Below are positions 13,259 to 25,319 of a DNA stretch of 64,000 bases, one piece after another (within the stretch, counting starts at the first letter, position 1; the number at the start of each line of letters is the position of its first letter). The position numbers were made by a program, and so were the translations under genes. Source of the DNA: Arabidopsis thaliana (Eukaryota > Streptophyta > Magnoliopsida > Brassicales > Brassicaceae); the NCBI RefSeq assembly GCF_000001735.4, contig NC_003076.8:26167835-26231834 (forward strand), read 5' to 3'. The notes below the pieces were generated by a model. That model saw only the letters and a program-made list of their open reading frames with translations. It was not told the origin of the DNA and made no database searches.

Positions 13259-16163
13259 TTAAGAGGAAGCTTGTGCTGCTCTTTTGCTATGCCAGTCTTG
13301 AATAAGAGAACGAAGGGTGTGATTTGGTGTAAGCATCTGGTAATCGAGTCTCAGGTTTGTCATTGGAGATGTGTCATGTCCCATGCTTAGCCATTCCTGT
13401 ATGGCTTCGAGCTCATACGAAAACCCATCTGCTGCTACGTGTGGATTCTTCATTACTTCCTGAAAACAACAACGAGTTAGATTCTGAATCACTGCTATAA
13501 GGAGAATGGAAATGATATGGATTTGACTTAACCTGAAGTATTGGACACATGAAAACACTTGGTATGTCATTCGGATCTCCTTCATCCATGTTTGAATTGG
13601 TTGCTTCCTCGTACCCTCCTTTGGTTTTAAACTCATCGGCTTTTTCCCTTATCTTACCAAGCTCTTCCATTATCTCTTTGGTTGAAAAATCCATGTTTCC
13701 TCCTCTGTTAACTGAAGAACACTTCACTGCAAGTGCACCAAACTCTTTAGCTAACTCGAGTGGCCACTTACCAGCGGTTTGATCCAAATCCCTGAGAATA
13801 CTTGTCTGGTTCATAGACATCGCCTTGAGCAAACCATGCCAGTTCCTCCCGGTTAAAAGATGCAGAAGCAAAACCCCAAACGCCATCACATCAGGTTTCG
13901 TATCAGATTGATCACTATGCATTATAAGTCCAAAACCGGTTATTTTCGGAACAAGGTTACGGTCCAAGAGGATCTTAGACGGCGTAAGGCGACCATGGAC
14001 AATCGGTTTAGGCTTAACCGAATGGAGAAATCCTAGTCCAGAGCAAACCTGATGAGCTATACGAATCCTATCATGCCATTTCAGTATCTTGCTTCTTCTC
14101 GATTTCCTCTGTGATGTGAATAGATTATCCCTCAAGTTCCCATTATGCATGTACTCAAAGAGTAGGCATTTAGGCCTTTGTGAACAAAACCCAGCAATTG
14201 CTACCAAGTTAGGATGCCGAATCTCATTCAAAAGCTTAACTTTTGCTCCAAAAGCCTCATCTGATAAACTATCACCAATCACTTTCACAGCCACAGTTGT
14301 ATGTTTGATCCTTCCTCGGTACACATTTGTCCAGTTACCACCAGATTTCAATCTCAGTCGATCAGAATAAGTCTCTGTAGCCAGTCTGATATCCTCTGCA
14401 ACATACTCTCTATACCCACACTTCACTTCTTCCTTCGAAACCGAACCTATCACCTCTCTCTCCTTGCAAAACTCAATCCTACGGTTGAACACGTCTCTCT
14501 GACTCCTAAGTTTCTCAATCTCCGTTATCATCTCTCCTCTCTGTAACACAACCCTCTCTAGCTCGACCTCAGCCTGTGATTTAGCCTCCATCATCGTCTT
14601 AACTTTGCTTGAGAGCACTTCTTGAAGCTCTGCAAGTGAATGTAGCTTTGTTTTTCCTTTTTCAACATAGTTCTTCGCTTCTTCAATACATTCTTTATCC
14701 GAGTCCAACGTCGCTTGAAGTTTCTCTCGTCTCTCGCTTTCTTCTTTAATCCAAGCTTCAAATTCTCCAATCTGATTCAAACCAAAAACGTTCTTTTAAG
14801 ACTAAGAATCTCAGTTCTTGCTAAATATGATTCCAAAGGTTTGGTTATTAGCTATTACTCTGCTATTGCATAAAGAGATTGCCCATTCAGCTCTGTTTGA
14901 TCTTTCAGCGTTGACTTTGACTTCTCTGCTTTTCTCATCTATCATCAGCTTAGCTTCATTTACCTTTCTTCTCACATACTCTAACTTCTCTGCAACATCC
15001 TGACAATTTCAACATACAAAATATTTAATCATAATTTAAAACACAAATCAATAAAAAGCATATTCTTACAGTATCTTTACCATATGTTGCAGCACGTTTA
15101 GTGCCACATCATCATCATCCTCTTGTTCTTCTTCAACAACGTTTTCGGTTTCTTCTTCTGCAAGATTCAAACTCAATAACTGCTGGAAATAATTCTCTAT
15201 CTCCTGTAAATTCTTATCCCATGAACTTCCACTAGCCGTTGGATCATCATTGTTGCCAGATGAACGGTCTAGATTTCTTCCTGGATCATGAAACATCTTA
15301 CCAATCCAGCTTCTGATATTGCTATTGTTGTTGTTCACATCATTCTTTAGTGAAACCATTTTGCCTCCACAAATTATATAAAACTCGCAAAACTCTGGTT
15401 TGTTTTGATAAACATAGAACGATCCGCTTATCGCACTCTTCGATTTCCTGCATTACAAGAAACACAAAACTTTTAGGGTTGAGAAATCGATAACTTTATA
15501 TTTAAAGGAAAAAAAAAGATTACCAAGATGATGAAGATCTCATGAAAGTGATTCCCATTACGAGTTTTGTGATTCTAAGCTTTGAGATTAAATCTAAAAT
15601 CAACACTTGAATTGAGTCATGTTGCTTCTCAACTTTGAGTAACTCTGCTTTCACCTGTAACTATTATCACCATGAAAAAGTTTTACATTTTAAGACCCCA
15701 AGAAAGAGATTACTTCGATTGCTTACCCAAATAAAACAAAATTTACAGAAAGAGGACAAACCTTTCCACAAAAAGTAATGTATTTGGACAGCAACTTGTC
15801 GATCTTTTGATCCTCGTATTTCCTTAGAACTTGAAGCTTTTCCTCGCTCACAGAACTCGCTGGAAGCTTCCCAACTATGAATCAAACACACATGTGAAAA
15901 TTGGGTTTATATGATACAAAAAGAAAATAAGAGGTGTGAATTGAGAAGAAAGAGAACATACAAGGGGTGTAAACAAAATCTTGAGAAATATTGCAGAGAT
16001 GAAGAAGAACAATGGAGATAGGTATGTTGTTCCATTTCTTTAAAGCCCAATGAATCGTCTTGTAACCTTCTTGTACATCGTTTCCTACAGCTATATATAC
16101 TTTCTCCATTCTTGATCCTGATTCTGCTTCTACTTCCAATTCGTGAGTCTTTGTTTCCTCCAT
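13259..16163 (-). CDS. PUB50: U-box E3 ligase with USP-like and pseudokinase domains (PUB50)
   Basis: Seven exons (16163-15962, 15874-15762, 15654-15524, 15447-15081, 14999-14859, 14771-13533, 13459-13259) join in frame to 797 residues. Domains in order: a USP-like N-terminus (KVYIAVGNDVQEGYKTIHWAL, residues 20-105), a linker with an acidic run near residue 260, a coiled coil (about 275-430), a kinase-like domain (about 455-700), and a C-terminal U-box (VFMCPILQEVMKNPHVAADG to SLIQDW). This is the plant UND/kinase/U-box class, E3 ubiquitin ligases. The kinase domain keeps the ATP lysine (VAVK, about 481) but lacks the HRD aspartate (HGR, about 577-579), the catalytic-loop Asn (Lys 584) and the DFG aspartate (GFG, about 597-599). 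It should therefore be catalytically dead. PUB50 (At5g65500) is assigned by class and position. Confidence 0.87.
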
Positions 16164-16199
16164 CTTCTTCTGGCTTGTGTTGATGATCGTTTAGTGTTT

Positions 16200-17700
16200 T
16201 GTCTGGTGAATGGCTCTTTTAAAGACAAAAGTTTTGTTCTTCATTGTAACTTGAGAGATCAAGATTATTGACTTTGTCTATCATGTTTAGTTGACTATAC
16301 GGAAACAGGTGAATTTCCATCTATCTTTAATTTATTATAAATGGTGAGTAATCATAATACTATAAATATGAAAATGTACGTTTGGGATCATTAAATTATT
16401 CATTACAAAAAAAGTTACACTCTAGTAAAATTCTATGTTTAATAGTGTAGAAGAGAGGAAAATTCAGACAACGTGTTAGCTTGTAACATCTATCTAGGTG
16501 AGTCACCTCGAGTGACCAAGCAAATCTATCCAATTAGCGTCTAGGTTGACTAGGTTTCAAGAACTTCATTTTCTTTCTCATTAGCTAAGGTAAACTTAAA
16601 AAAACAATCCGAAAGTTTAATTGGCTTTTGAAGTTTTTTGGTATTTGATATGAGAATAGGAGGTTATGACAAAATATAGACATTAAGACAAAGCAAAATA
16701 TACAGACGTAATGTCTATATTGGACCTCTCCACCCAAAAGCTTATCAATTCTTAAAACTCGATTAAACAAAAAGGCAACAACAAGCCCAAAAACTGTCAA
16801 AACTTGGGGTATAAAAGGGAAAGTAGAATTATATATAGGATAACGGAAAATGCTCTAAACAAGACGACATTAATCCTTAATTGCTGGGCCTCTCTTTTCT
16901 TTTTGTAGCCTAAAAACCATAGTGATGTACTACTTATTTGTCACCTCGGCCCAGATATTTTGCGACCTTTGTTGTTCCAGACAAAATCTATCTTCCGCTG
17001 TGCTAAAAAATCACCTCTCCGCCTCCTAAAAACATTATTTTTACTATAGCTTTTACTAGTGAAAATGAAAACAAATACCTTAGAAATTAAACTATTTCAT
17101 AGTATCTTGTTTTAGATTTAATATACAAATAAGTACACACTTTGTTTAAAAACAAGAATCAAAAGAAAAAAACGTTGTTCAAATTATTACTTTTTCTAGT
17201 CCAAGTTAGTGATAACATTTTTGTAATGTAAGAAAGTAAAACAAAGTTATGACTAGATTGAGTTTTGGGTGTTAGTTTATATATCTGGTTCGGTTCAATT
17301 CATACTCAATCTTAATTCCATTATCCTAATGGATTAGATTGGTAAATTATTTCCCATAATGGTAAAAAAATCTACCATAGTTGATAGTCCATACTAGCAT
17401 AAAAAGAATATTAAGATTCCCTATCAATTACCGCTTAAAGTCTCTTACCATTCAAATTGTTTTACCACATCTCATAATCAAACGATGAGTAAATCAACAA
17501 ATCATTTTTGTCATTATCATTTCTTTCAAATACAAAAAGCAAAAATGTTATTTTATAAGAAAAACCCCTCCGGTTTCACGCCGGTCGACACAGAAGAAAC
17601 CGTTCGACTTTCTTCTCTCACTCACTGTCTCACATATCTCTACTTTTTTTTTTTACATTTTGGTAATTTTATCCTTTTTGAGTAAAATTAAAAATCATTT
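16200..17700. other. Intergenic/promoter region between PUB50 and AIL7
   Basis: AT-rich DNA upstream of both divergent genes. No coding frame is supported. From about 17580 it turns CT-rich (TTTCTTCTCTCACTCACTG), as in plant leaders. A six-codon upstream ORF (17805-17825) would lie in the AIL7 leader if transcription starts before it. Confidence 0.5.
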
Positions 17701-17994
17701 ACTTTTTTTTTTTTCTCTCGTCTCATTTCTTTAAAAAGAGCTTCTTTGCTTGTACATCTTCCTCTTCTTCTTCCTTGGCATTCTCTTTAGAACTTTCGTA
17801 CAAAATGCAAAACCTGAACCTCTAAAGCTAAAAAAAAAGATTAGAGACTGTAACTGCTTTTATCAGGTTTTATTTTGTGTCTCCATTTTTTCCTCTTCTC
17901 TTCGCTTTATTTAACAAGTTGCTTTCATTAAAAATCCCATCTTTTGTCATTTTCTGCAGATTTTCAACTAGGAAAAAAGTTACAATCTTTTTTG

Positions 17995-20900
17995 ATGGCT
18001 CCTCCAATGACGAATTGCTTAACGTTTTCTCTGTCACCAATGGAGATGTTGAAATCAACTGATCAGTCTCACTTCTCTTCTTCTTACGACGATTCTTCTA
18101 CTCCTTATCTCATCGATAACTTCTATGGTAACAACAACAAACTTCAAAAATCCCTTCTTTACCAAATGACGTATATATATAGGCTCTGTTGTTAGCCGAC
18201 TTATCTTCTTCAACACAAGTTGCTTACAGCCTCCTTTCTCCTCTTTTTCTCGGTTGCTGAATTTGTCTTTTTCCCCACAAAGGAAAACAAAAATACAGAA
18301 GAAAGCACAAAAAGATTAGATTTTTATAAATTTTAGGAACTAAAAAAAGAGACGTCTTTTGATTTTGTTCCTAGTGTGATTTTCAGGTGTGTTGGTTAGT
18401 TAAAGTTGCTAACTTTTTTGTTTGTTTGTTTTGGTTTAAGCTTTCAAAGAAGAAGCTGAGATAGAAGCTGCTGCTGCTTCAATGGCGGATTCAACAACCT
18501 TATCTACTTTTTTCGATCATTCTCAGACTCAGATTCCAAAGCTGGAAGATTTCCTCGGTGATTCCTTTGTCCGTTACTCTGATAACCAAACAGAGACCCA
18601 AGACTCTTCTTCTCTCACTCCATTCTACGATCCACGTCACCGCACCGTTGCCGAAGGAGTTACAGGGTTCTTCTCTGATCATCATCAGCCAGATTTCAAG
18701 ACGATAAACTCGGGACCAGAAATCTTCGATGACTCAACAACTTCCAACATCGGTGGTACTCATCTCTCCAGTCACGTGGTGGAGTCATCAACGACGGCGA
18801 AGTTAGGGTTTAACGGTGATTGCACCACCACCGGAGGAGTTTTGTCTCTAGGGGTTAACAACACATCAGATCAACCTTTGAGCTGTAACAATGGCGAGAG
18901 AGGTGGAAACAGTAACAAGAAGAAAACAGTTTCTAAGAAGGAAACATCAGATGATTCAAAGAAGAAGATTGTCGAAACATTGGGACAAAGAACTTCAATT
19001 TATCGTGGAGTCACCCGGTAATTTAGTTTATTTCAATTGCAATGATCTAACTCAAAGTTTTAATATTTATCATGTGGGTTGGGAAAAAGATTGAAACTTT
19101 TGAGATTTTTGATTTTGGGTTATGCATGTTGGATTAACAAATCAAGTTAACTTTTTTATCATAGGAAATTGTAAATGCAATATGGGGTGTATGAACAAGG
19201 ATTCAATGAATTCAAACTTTTGTTTTTTGGCTGTGGGTGGGAAAAAGATTTGACATTTGATTTAAGCAATTTTGATATGAGTTCAATTATATGTATGTGT
19301 TGATTGATGCAGACATAGATGGACTGGAAGATACGAAGCGCATCTATGGGATAACAGCTGTAGGAGGGAAGGTCAAGCCAGAAAAGGACGTCAAGGTAAT
19401 AATCTCTCATTCTTTTGTTTCCTACGAGAAACAGTTTCTTGAATTATTTGCTTGGTTACTATGTTACTTTTGAATGTTTCGCATTGCAAAAACCTAATTT
19501 AGATAAACATGATCTCACTTTCATGTGTTAATCTAACTTTTGTGTATATATATGCTAGCTAAAACCATTTTTATTGTCTAGAGTCTTTGATAGAAACTAG
19601 TTTGATTTGGGTTAAAAACAAACATTTATTCTTTAACTTTTATGGTTGGGGAAAACAAAAGCGGAAGCAGTACAAAGGTTTTGTCAAAGAAAGAGTGCCA
19701 AGAGAAATGCATGCAATGGATTCAATAAATATAAATTACTGAAAAGTTTTTCCTTTTAGGTGATATGTCTACTCTTTATGATGACTGATAGACTTTGGTA
19801 TATGGGCATAATGTCAAGGAAAGAACCAAATTTTAAACAGAAAGGACTAACAATAATAGAATAGAATTATGTAAATACATTTGGTTGAGTTTTTCATCAC
19901 AAGGGTGCCGCCATTTTTGTTCCTTGTCTTTATTAGAGCTATCTTTGAAAATCTTTCATTTCACCTTCTATGGGGACCCCAATGCTGATGCCTGTATGAT
20001 GCAATCTCTGTTTCTTGATTGACATGTTTTTGGACCCACTTTTGACCCTTTATTCCAATGCTGTTATATGACAATAATGACATGCATGCATATATTAATA
20101 AATACATGTGGTGTAAGACTAAACACTATGCATATATTCTTTTGCTAGCTTTGTGTTTTTAGCGTTTTGGTTTGAAATTGAATGTTTGAAATCTTTCTGG
20201 TTAGATATTAGTGAGATTTTGTAGGGTTCTCTGTCTATAATGTGTCAGATTGATTTGTGTCTTCTGTTCACATACACCAAAAGCAAACTGTGATGTGAAG
20301 TTGTGAACACAAGAGAGGAATCTAGCCTTGACCCTAATCAAATCCTTCTCACCCATTTTTTTTTTGTGGTACTATGAAATGTTATTATGTTTTTGTTTGT
20401 AAGTCATTAGTAAAAGATTCAAGAACATGATGATTTGTGAGCATTGTGAATGATTTTTGTAATGGCTAAACCTGTCTTTCTTTGTTTTACATGACCCTTC
20501 TAATGTGGTTCTCCATTCGCATGGCTGCTTCAACAGTGTACTTAGGTAAGCAAGATAATATTCTATTGACAAATTAATTGATATATCGAGTATGGCAAAT
20601 GATGTCCATCTTTGATTAATTCAAGGTGGATATGACAAGGAAGATAGAGCAGCTAGAGCCTATGACTTGGCAGCTTTAAAATACTGGGGTTCTACTGCTA
20701 CTACAAATTTTCCGGTTTATATTTTTTCCTTTTTGCTCTGTTTTGCTAACTTTGTTTTGATTCTTGGTATGCTCTTTACTTACCTTGTCATCGTTCTATG
20801 GATTATAGGTCTCGAGTTATTCAAAAGAACTTGAGGAAATGAATCACATGACCAAGCAAGAGTTTATTGCATCTCTTAGGAGGTGAGAATCAAATTAAGA

Positions 20901-21579
20901 TTTACATATATGTTCTTGATTTCAAAATTGGAATATTTCCAACTTTTGGTTAATGTAAATGTTTCAGGAAAAGTAGCGGTTTTTCGAGAGGAGCTTCAAT
21001 ATATAGAGGTGTCACAAGGCATCATCAACAAGGTCGCTGGCAAGCAAGAATCGGCCGTGTCGCAGGAAACAAAGATCTTTACCTCGGAACCTTTGGTAAA
21101 ACGTTATCTTAGTAGACAAATGTCCTATTCTTCACCCTGAAAAATCCAGTCATTGATTCGTATATATGTGTATAGCAACCGAAGAGGAAGCAGCAGAGGC
21201 TTATGACATTGCAGCCATAAAGTTCAGAGGAATCAACGCAGTAACTAACTTTGAGATGAACAGGTATGACATTGAAGCTGTCATGAATAGTTCTTTACCT
21301 GTAGGAGGAGCAGCTGCGAAACGCCACAAACTCAAACTCGCTCTTGAATCTCCTTCTTCATCATCCTCTGACCATAACCTCCAACAACAACAGTTGCTTC
21401 CGTCCTCTTCTCCCTCGGATCAAAACCCTAACTCAATCCCATGTGGCATTCCATTTGAGCCTTCAGTTCTCTATTACCACCAGAACTTCTTTCAGCATTA
21501 TCCTTTGGTCTCTGACTCTACAATTCAAGCTCCTATGAACCAAGCTGAGTTTTTCTTGTGGCCTAACCAGTCTTACTAA
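17995..21579 (+). CDS. AIL7: AINTEGUMENTA-like 7 (PLETHORA 7), double-AP2 transcription factor
   Basis: Eight exons (17995-18127, 18441-19017, 19313-19395, 20537-20545, 20626-20714, 20809-20882, 20968-21095, 21176-21579) give 498 residues. The protein is a nuclear AP2/ERF-family factor of the ANT/PLT clade, acting in meristem and lateral organ development. Two AP2 repeats are visible: R1 at about 230-297 ([20 protein letters not shown] to [11 protein letters not shown]), with the clade's 10-residue insert [10 protein letters not shown], and R2 at about 332-390 ([20 protein letters not shown]). The tail is Ser/Gln-rich. Exon 4 is only 9 nt and completes the VYLG strand of R1. The start [18 protein letters not shown] fits the conserved N-terminal motif. 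The 1.14-kb intron between exons 3 and 4 is the largest in the gene and may hold control elements. Confidence 0.96.
20537..20545 (+). other. AIL7: 9-nt micro-exon of AIL7
   Basis: TGTACTTAG is flanked by CAG on the left and GTAAGC on the right. Joined to exon 3 and exon 5 it reads GTG-TAC-TTA-GGT, the VYLG strand of the first AP2 domain. Skipping it would delete exactly three residues and keep the frame. Confidence 0.93.
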
Positions 21580-22041
21580 ATCATTTGGTTCGTTCTTGCT
21601 TAGACTTCTATTCACCGCACTAACCGATGACCCGAGGCTTATCTTCTTGATTCTGGCTATAAGGATGAATCTTTCAAGTTCCTTTTTTAACTGTAGGCTA
21701 AGACAGAAGTAGAGGGGAGAAAAGTTGAAGAATCTGAAACTTTTGGGGTCAATTTTGTATTAATGTTTTTCTTTTGTCAAGGGTGGATTATCGGTTTTAT
21801 TACTTATTTTTTGAATGTAATCGGCCTATAACGGTATAACTCTGTTTCCATTTATGAATATTTTTCTCAAATTGTCATAACATTTTTAAAAGCATAATTG
21901 AACACACTTTAAATCTGAGTAAAACTAAAGCGTTCGAGGTCATAATGTAAATAATGAAAAATAGCAGGATACAAAGTGAAATTCTAAGAAGTTATACTAA
22001 AAGGAAACAAAGCCACGACCTAGTCCGGTCCATCTCATTCA

Positions 22042-22662
22042 TCACGTGCCGTTTACGGAACTAGGTTGAGCTTTTAAAGCTTCATTAAAGGCCCACTGGG
22101 CTTTCTCTTTCAAGCCCTTGAACTCATAACACTCTCCCAACAGCCGGAACAATCTCGCCGTATCTGTACCGGCGGCGAGCCTCACCGCCTCTTCCAGATC
22201 CTCGACCGCCGAATCAATCCTCCGTCGCCGATTCACAGCCAGCTTCATCTCAGCTCTCTTCACAAGCGCATCGGCTCGTTCTCCAACCGAAAGCGACTTC
22301 AAACGCGGATAAGTCAGCGCCATATCGAACGATTTGAGAGCAGAAGTATGGTGACCGAGCAGATCTAGAGCTAGGGCACGGACGATGTGACCGGCGGCAT
22401 CATCTGGAGAAATCGCGATCACATTATCAGCTTCGGTGAGCGCCGTTTTGGCGAGAGATTGAGATTGAGATTTCTTGGGTGTGGTTCGGGCTCGAGCTAG
22501 GAGACGTGAGGCTTGGATTAGCTGACGCTGGGTTTGGAGTGTGGCTCGGTGTTTGGTTCGGAATTTGGTTAGGCCTCGTTGAGAGAGATACTTAATCGCC
22601 CAGAACATAACCAAGGTTAACACCAGAATTGCTCCTTGTATGATTGTTTCTGTTGTAGCCAT
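22042..22662 (-). CDS. TPR-like protein with N-terminal membrane anchor
   Basis: An intronless 206-residue frame. Residues about 8-25 (IQGAILVLTLVMFWAIKYL) form a single membrane segment, followed by a basic stretch. The rest is helical with TPR-like repeats: NVIAISPDDAAGHIVRALAL, HHTSALKSFDMALTYP, and a C-terminal pair ending FRLLGECYEFKGLKEKAQW. It corresponds to At5g65520, annotated only as TPR-like; no specific partner or function can be read from the sequence. The start ATG at 22662 leads directly into the membrane segment. It is in tandem with the kinase gene downstream on the same strand. Confidence 0.85.
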   Translation of the reverse strand: MATTETIIQGAILVLTLVMFWAIKYLSQRGLTKFRTKHRATLQTQRQLIQASRLLARARTTPKKSQSQSLAKTALTEADNVIAISPDDAAGHIVRALALDLLGHHTSALKSFDMALTYPRLKSLSVGERADALVKRAEMKLAVNRRRRIDSAVEDLEEAVRLAAGTDTARLFRLLGECYEFKGLKEKAQWAFNEALKAQPSSVNGT

Positions 22663-23009
22663 GTCTTCTTCCTTTTTTTGCTCTCTCTGAATCTCAGAAG
22701 ACTAAACCAGTCACACTATATACACTTTATTTTCTACCAAAATATTATTTTTTCCTCTAAAAGGCATTACAAATTGTGAATTTTATCATCTGAATTTTAG
22801 AATTTTACAACATAAGAGACAACCAGAATTTGAAGACAAAAGCCAAATTAATACATACAACATATTCCCTCTTTTTAAGATTTTTACAATGGAGAAGACG
22901 AAGCAAAATCACAGACAAGAAAAAGGGAAAGAAGAACATTTTTGCTTCTTGTTGTTTCTTCTTCTCTGTGAGAGGAGTTTTTTTTAAAGTATTGGTATCA
23001 TCAGATTGC

Positions 23010-24992
23010 TTACTCCATTAAGAGCTGTCTATGTCGAGTGAGATCGTTAAGGTAAGAGGAAGAGGTGTGATCTAAGTCGCAATCGTCGAGACTCACTGTT
23101 CTTGCTCCACCTGGTTTTTGTTCAGCTAACTGGTCATCTCCGCGCAACAGCTGAACCAACTGCATCCAAAAACAGAACAATTCATCATTCAAGTTGTTAG
23201 TTACTATTAGAATCTATTGACAACAATAGTGAGACTGCTAAACACATACCCGGTTCATGTCAGGACGCATAGTGGATACATGGTGTATGCACATTGAAGC
23301 TGTTTGCATCACTCGTTTCATCTCGGTTTCATCAAAGTCATTGCCTAGCTGAGGATCAACTATTTCTTCCATGTTGTTCTTCTCCAGAAGAGGTTTTGCC
23401 TATGTGAAAACATTCAAGCTGTTTTAACTGTTTGCTTTAGAAGATGGAAGATGCATATGAAGAGAAAGGAAAGGCAGATCATTACCCACATAACTATGCT
23501 TTGCCGGCTATCGGTATCAACAGCTCGACGACCAGTTATGATCTCTAGAAGCAATACACCAAAAGCAAAAACATCCGTCTTCTCATCGACAATCCCGTGC
23601 ATGAAGTACTCTGGAGCTAGATATCTGTAAGAAAAAACAAAGGACCAACCAGTTTTTGGACTCAAAAACATCAAGAAGAAAGGTTCACAGAAAGAGATTG
23701 TAGCTGTGGAGTTCTATGTCTAACCCGAATGTGCCTTCGATAGGGAAAACAATGTGATGAGGCCAATGCTCTGGGAGCCACTTAGCTAGTCCAAAATCCG
23801 AAATCTGCAAAACCGATTCATATCGAGTTCTCAATACGCACAGAAAAGTTAACTGCTTGTCGTTGAATCAATCAATCAGTCAATACCTGAGCTTCGTAGT
23901 CTTGAGAGAGCAAAATGTTGGAAGCTTTGATGTCTCGGTGAATAATCCGTCGAGGGCAATCGTTATGAAGATAACTCAAACCATCAGCTATACCCATAGC
24001 CACTTTATACCGTTTCTTCCAATCCAAACACTCCTCTGATCCTACATTAAAGTTTCAAGAACATCATCAACAACAACAACAACAATGTCTAAAACCAACC
24101 AAGAAGAGATTTTTGTACCAAAGAGTAGAGAAGCAAGACTGCCATGAGAAGAGTACTCAAGCACAAAATGCAAACCGCGATCACAACTGAAACCACGAAG
24201 CCTAGCTGCGTTTGGATGGTTAACATGTGCGATTATCCCAAGCTCCGATAAGAAATCACTGACTCGTTCTTCTACTTCCTTTGCATGTCTCGTCAGCTTC
24301 TTGATCGCCACAGTCTCTCCGTCCGGTAAAACCCCTTTGTACACCTCCGCATGTCCTCCTTTCCCAATCATGTTCTCTAACAACAACAATTCATAAGACT
24401 CTGTTTCACAAGGTTCGAAAACTTACTTTGGGGATAATATCGTCTTTTCAAGATTTGAACTTTACCGGGATTAAAATTGTCGGTGGCGGCAACGAGTTCG
24501 TCGAAGGTGAAATTACGCCACGAAGGTTTAGCGACGAGGATTTGATCACAATCGAAGTCGTTTTCTGAACAAGGAGATAGTTTCGGTTGTTTCTTTTTGC
24601 GGGTGAGCTCGTAGCTAGCGAGGAGAGGAATGACAGAGAATCTCCTAATTGATTTCTTCTTGATGGATTCGATCATCTTGTTCCATTGATGAAAAGACGA
24701 AACGTTTGGAGGAGTTGTTGATAATGGCGACGATGATTTATCAGGAGAACACGAGCTACAACTGCTGCTGTTATCGGAATCTGAACTCATTACCGGAATT
24801 TCAAGCACGCATCTTGGAGATGGGTCTTCGATTGATAAGTCGTTTTTATGTAGCTCCGTCTCTTGGCTTCCTTTGATCTTCTTCTCCATCTCTGCAACGA
24901 ATCAGAAGGAAGAATTTTGTTTCTAATTTCTCGATGCACATAACGTAAAAATAATATAAATTTAGAGTTGGTGTTATACCTTCAACAGCCAT
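23010..24992 (-). CDS. RLCK VI_A3: Receptor-like cytoplasmic kinase, class VI
   Basis: Eight exons (24992-24980, 24891-24466, 24376-24119, 24041-23887, 23804-23725, 23624-23486, 23399-23250, 23159-23010) join in frame to 456 residues. The N-terminal region is Ser-rich with no signal peptide or membrane segment, as in RLCK VI kinases, which are activated by ROP GTPases. The kinase domain is complete: Gly loop [16 protein letters not shown] lysine, [13 protein letters not shown] and APEYF. The first coding exon is only 13 nt (MAVE plus one base) and splices to a second exon that has its own ATG two bases in. Starting at that second ATG (24889) would remove just five residues. Family assignment is firm; the exact subfamily name is from memory. 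Confidence 0.88.
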
Positions 24993-25319
24993 AGCTTGGA
25001 GAAAAATTACGTCGTCTGGGATTCTTCTTCGGAAAAATCCCAGTCAAAGGTTCATACAATATTCACCCAGAAAACAAAAAGAACACAAAAGAGGGAAGCA
25101 GAGTAACATCTCCGGAGAGGAGAAGCCGAAAGCTCAGAGCCGGAGAGAATCCGGAGAAACAGGGAAACAGAAGTTTTGTGTTTTTGTGTGTTTTTCTGTT
25201 GTTTGTTGTCTCGTTAAAAGATATCTTTAGAAAATGGTTATTCTTAGAAGATTTTAGAGAAAGAAGAAAGATGAGGTTTTGATGACTGGTAATGGATTGG
25301 TATCTCTGCTATATTTATA

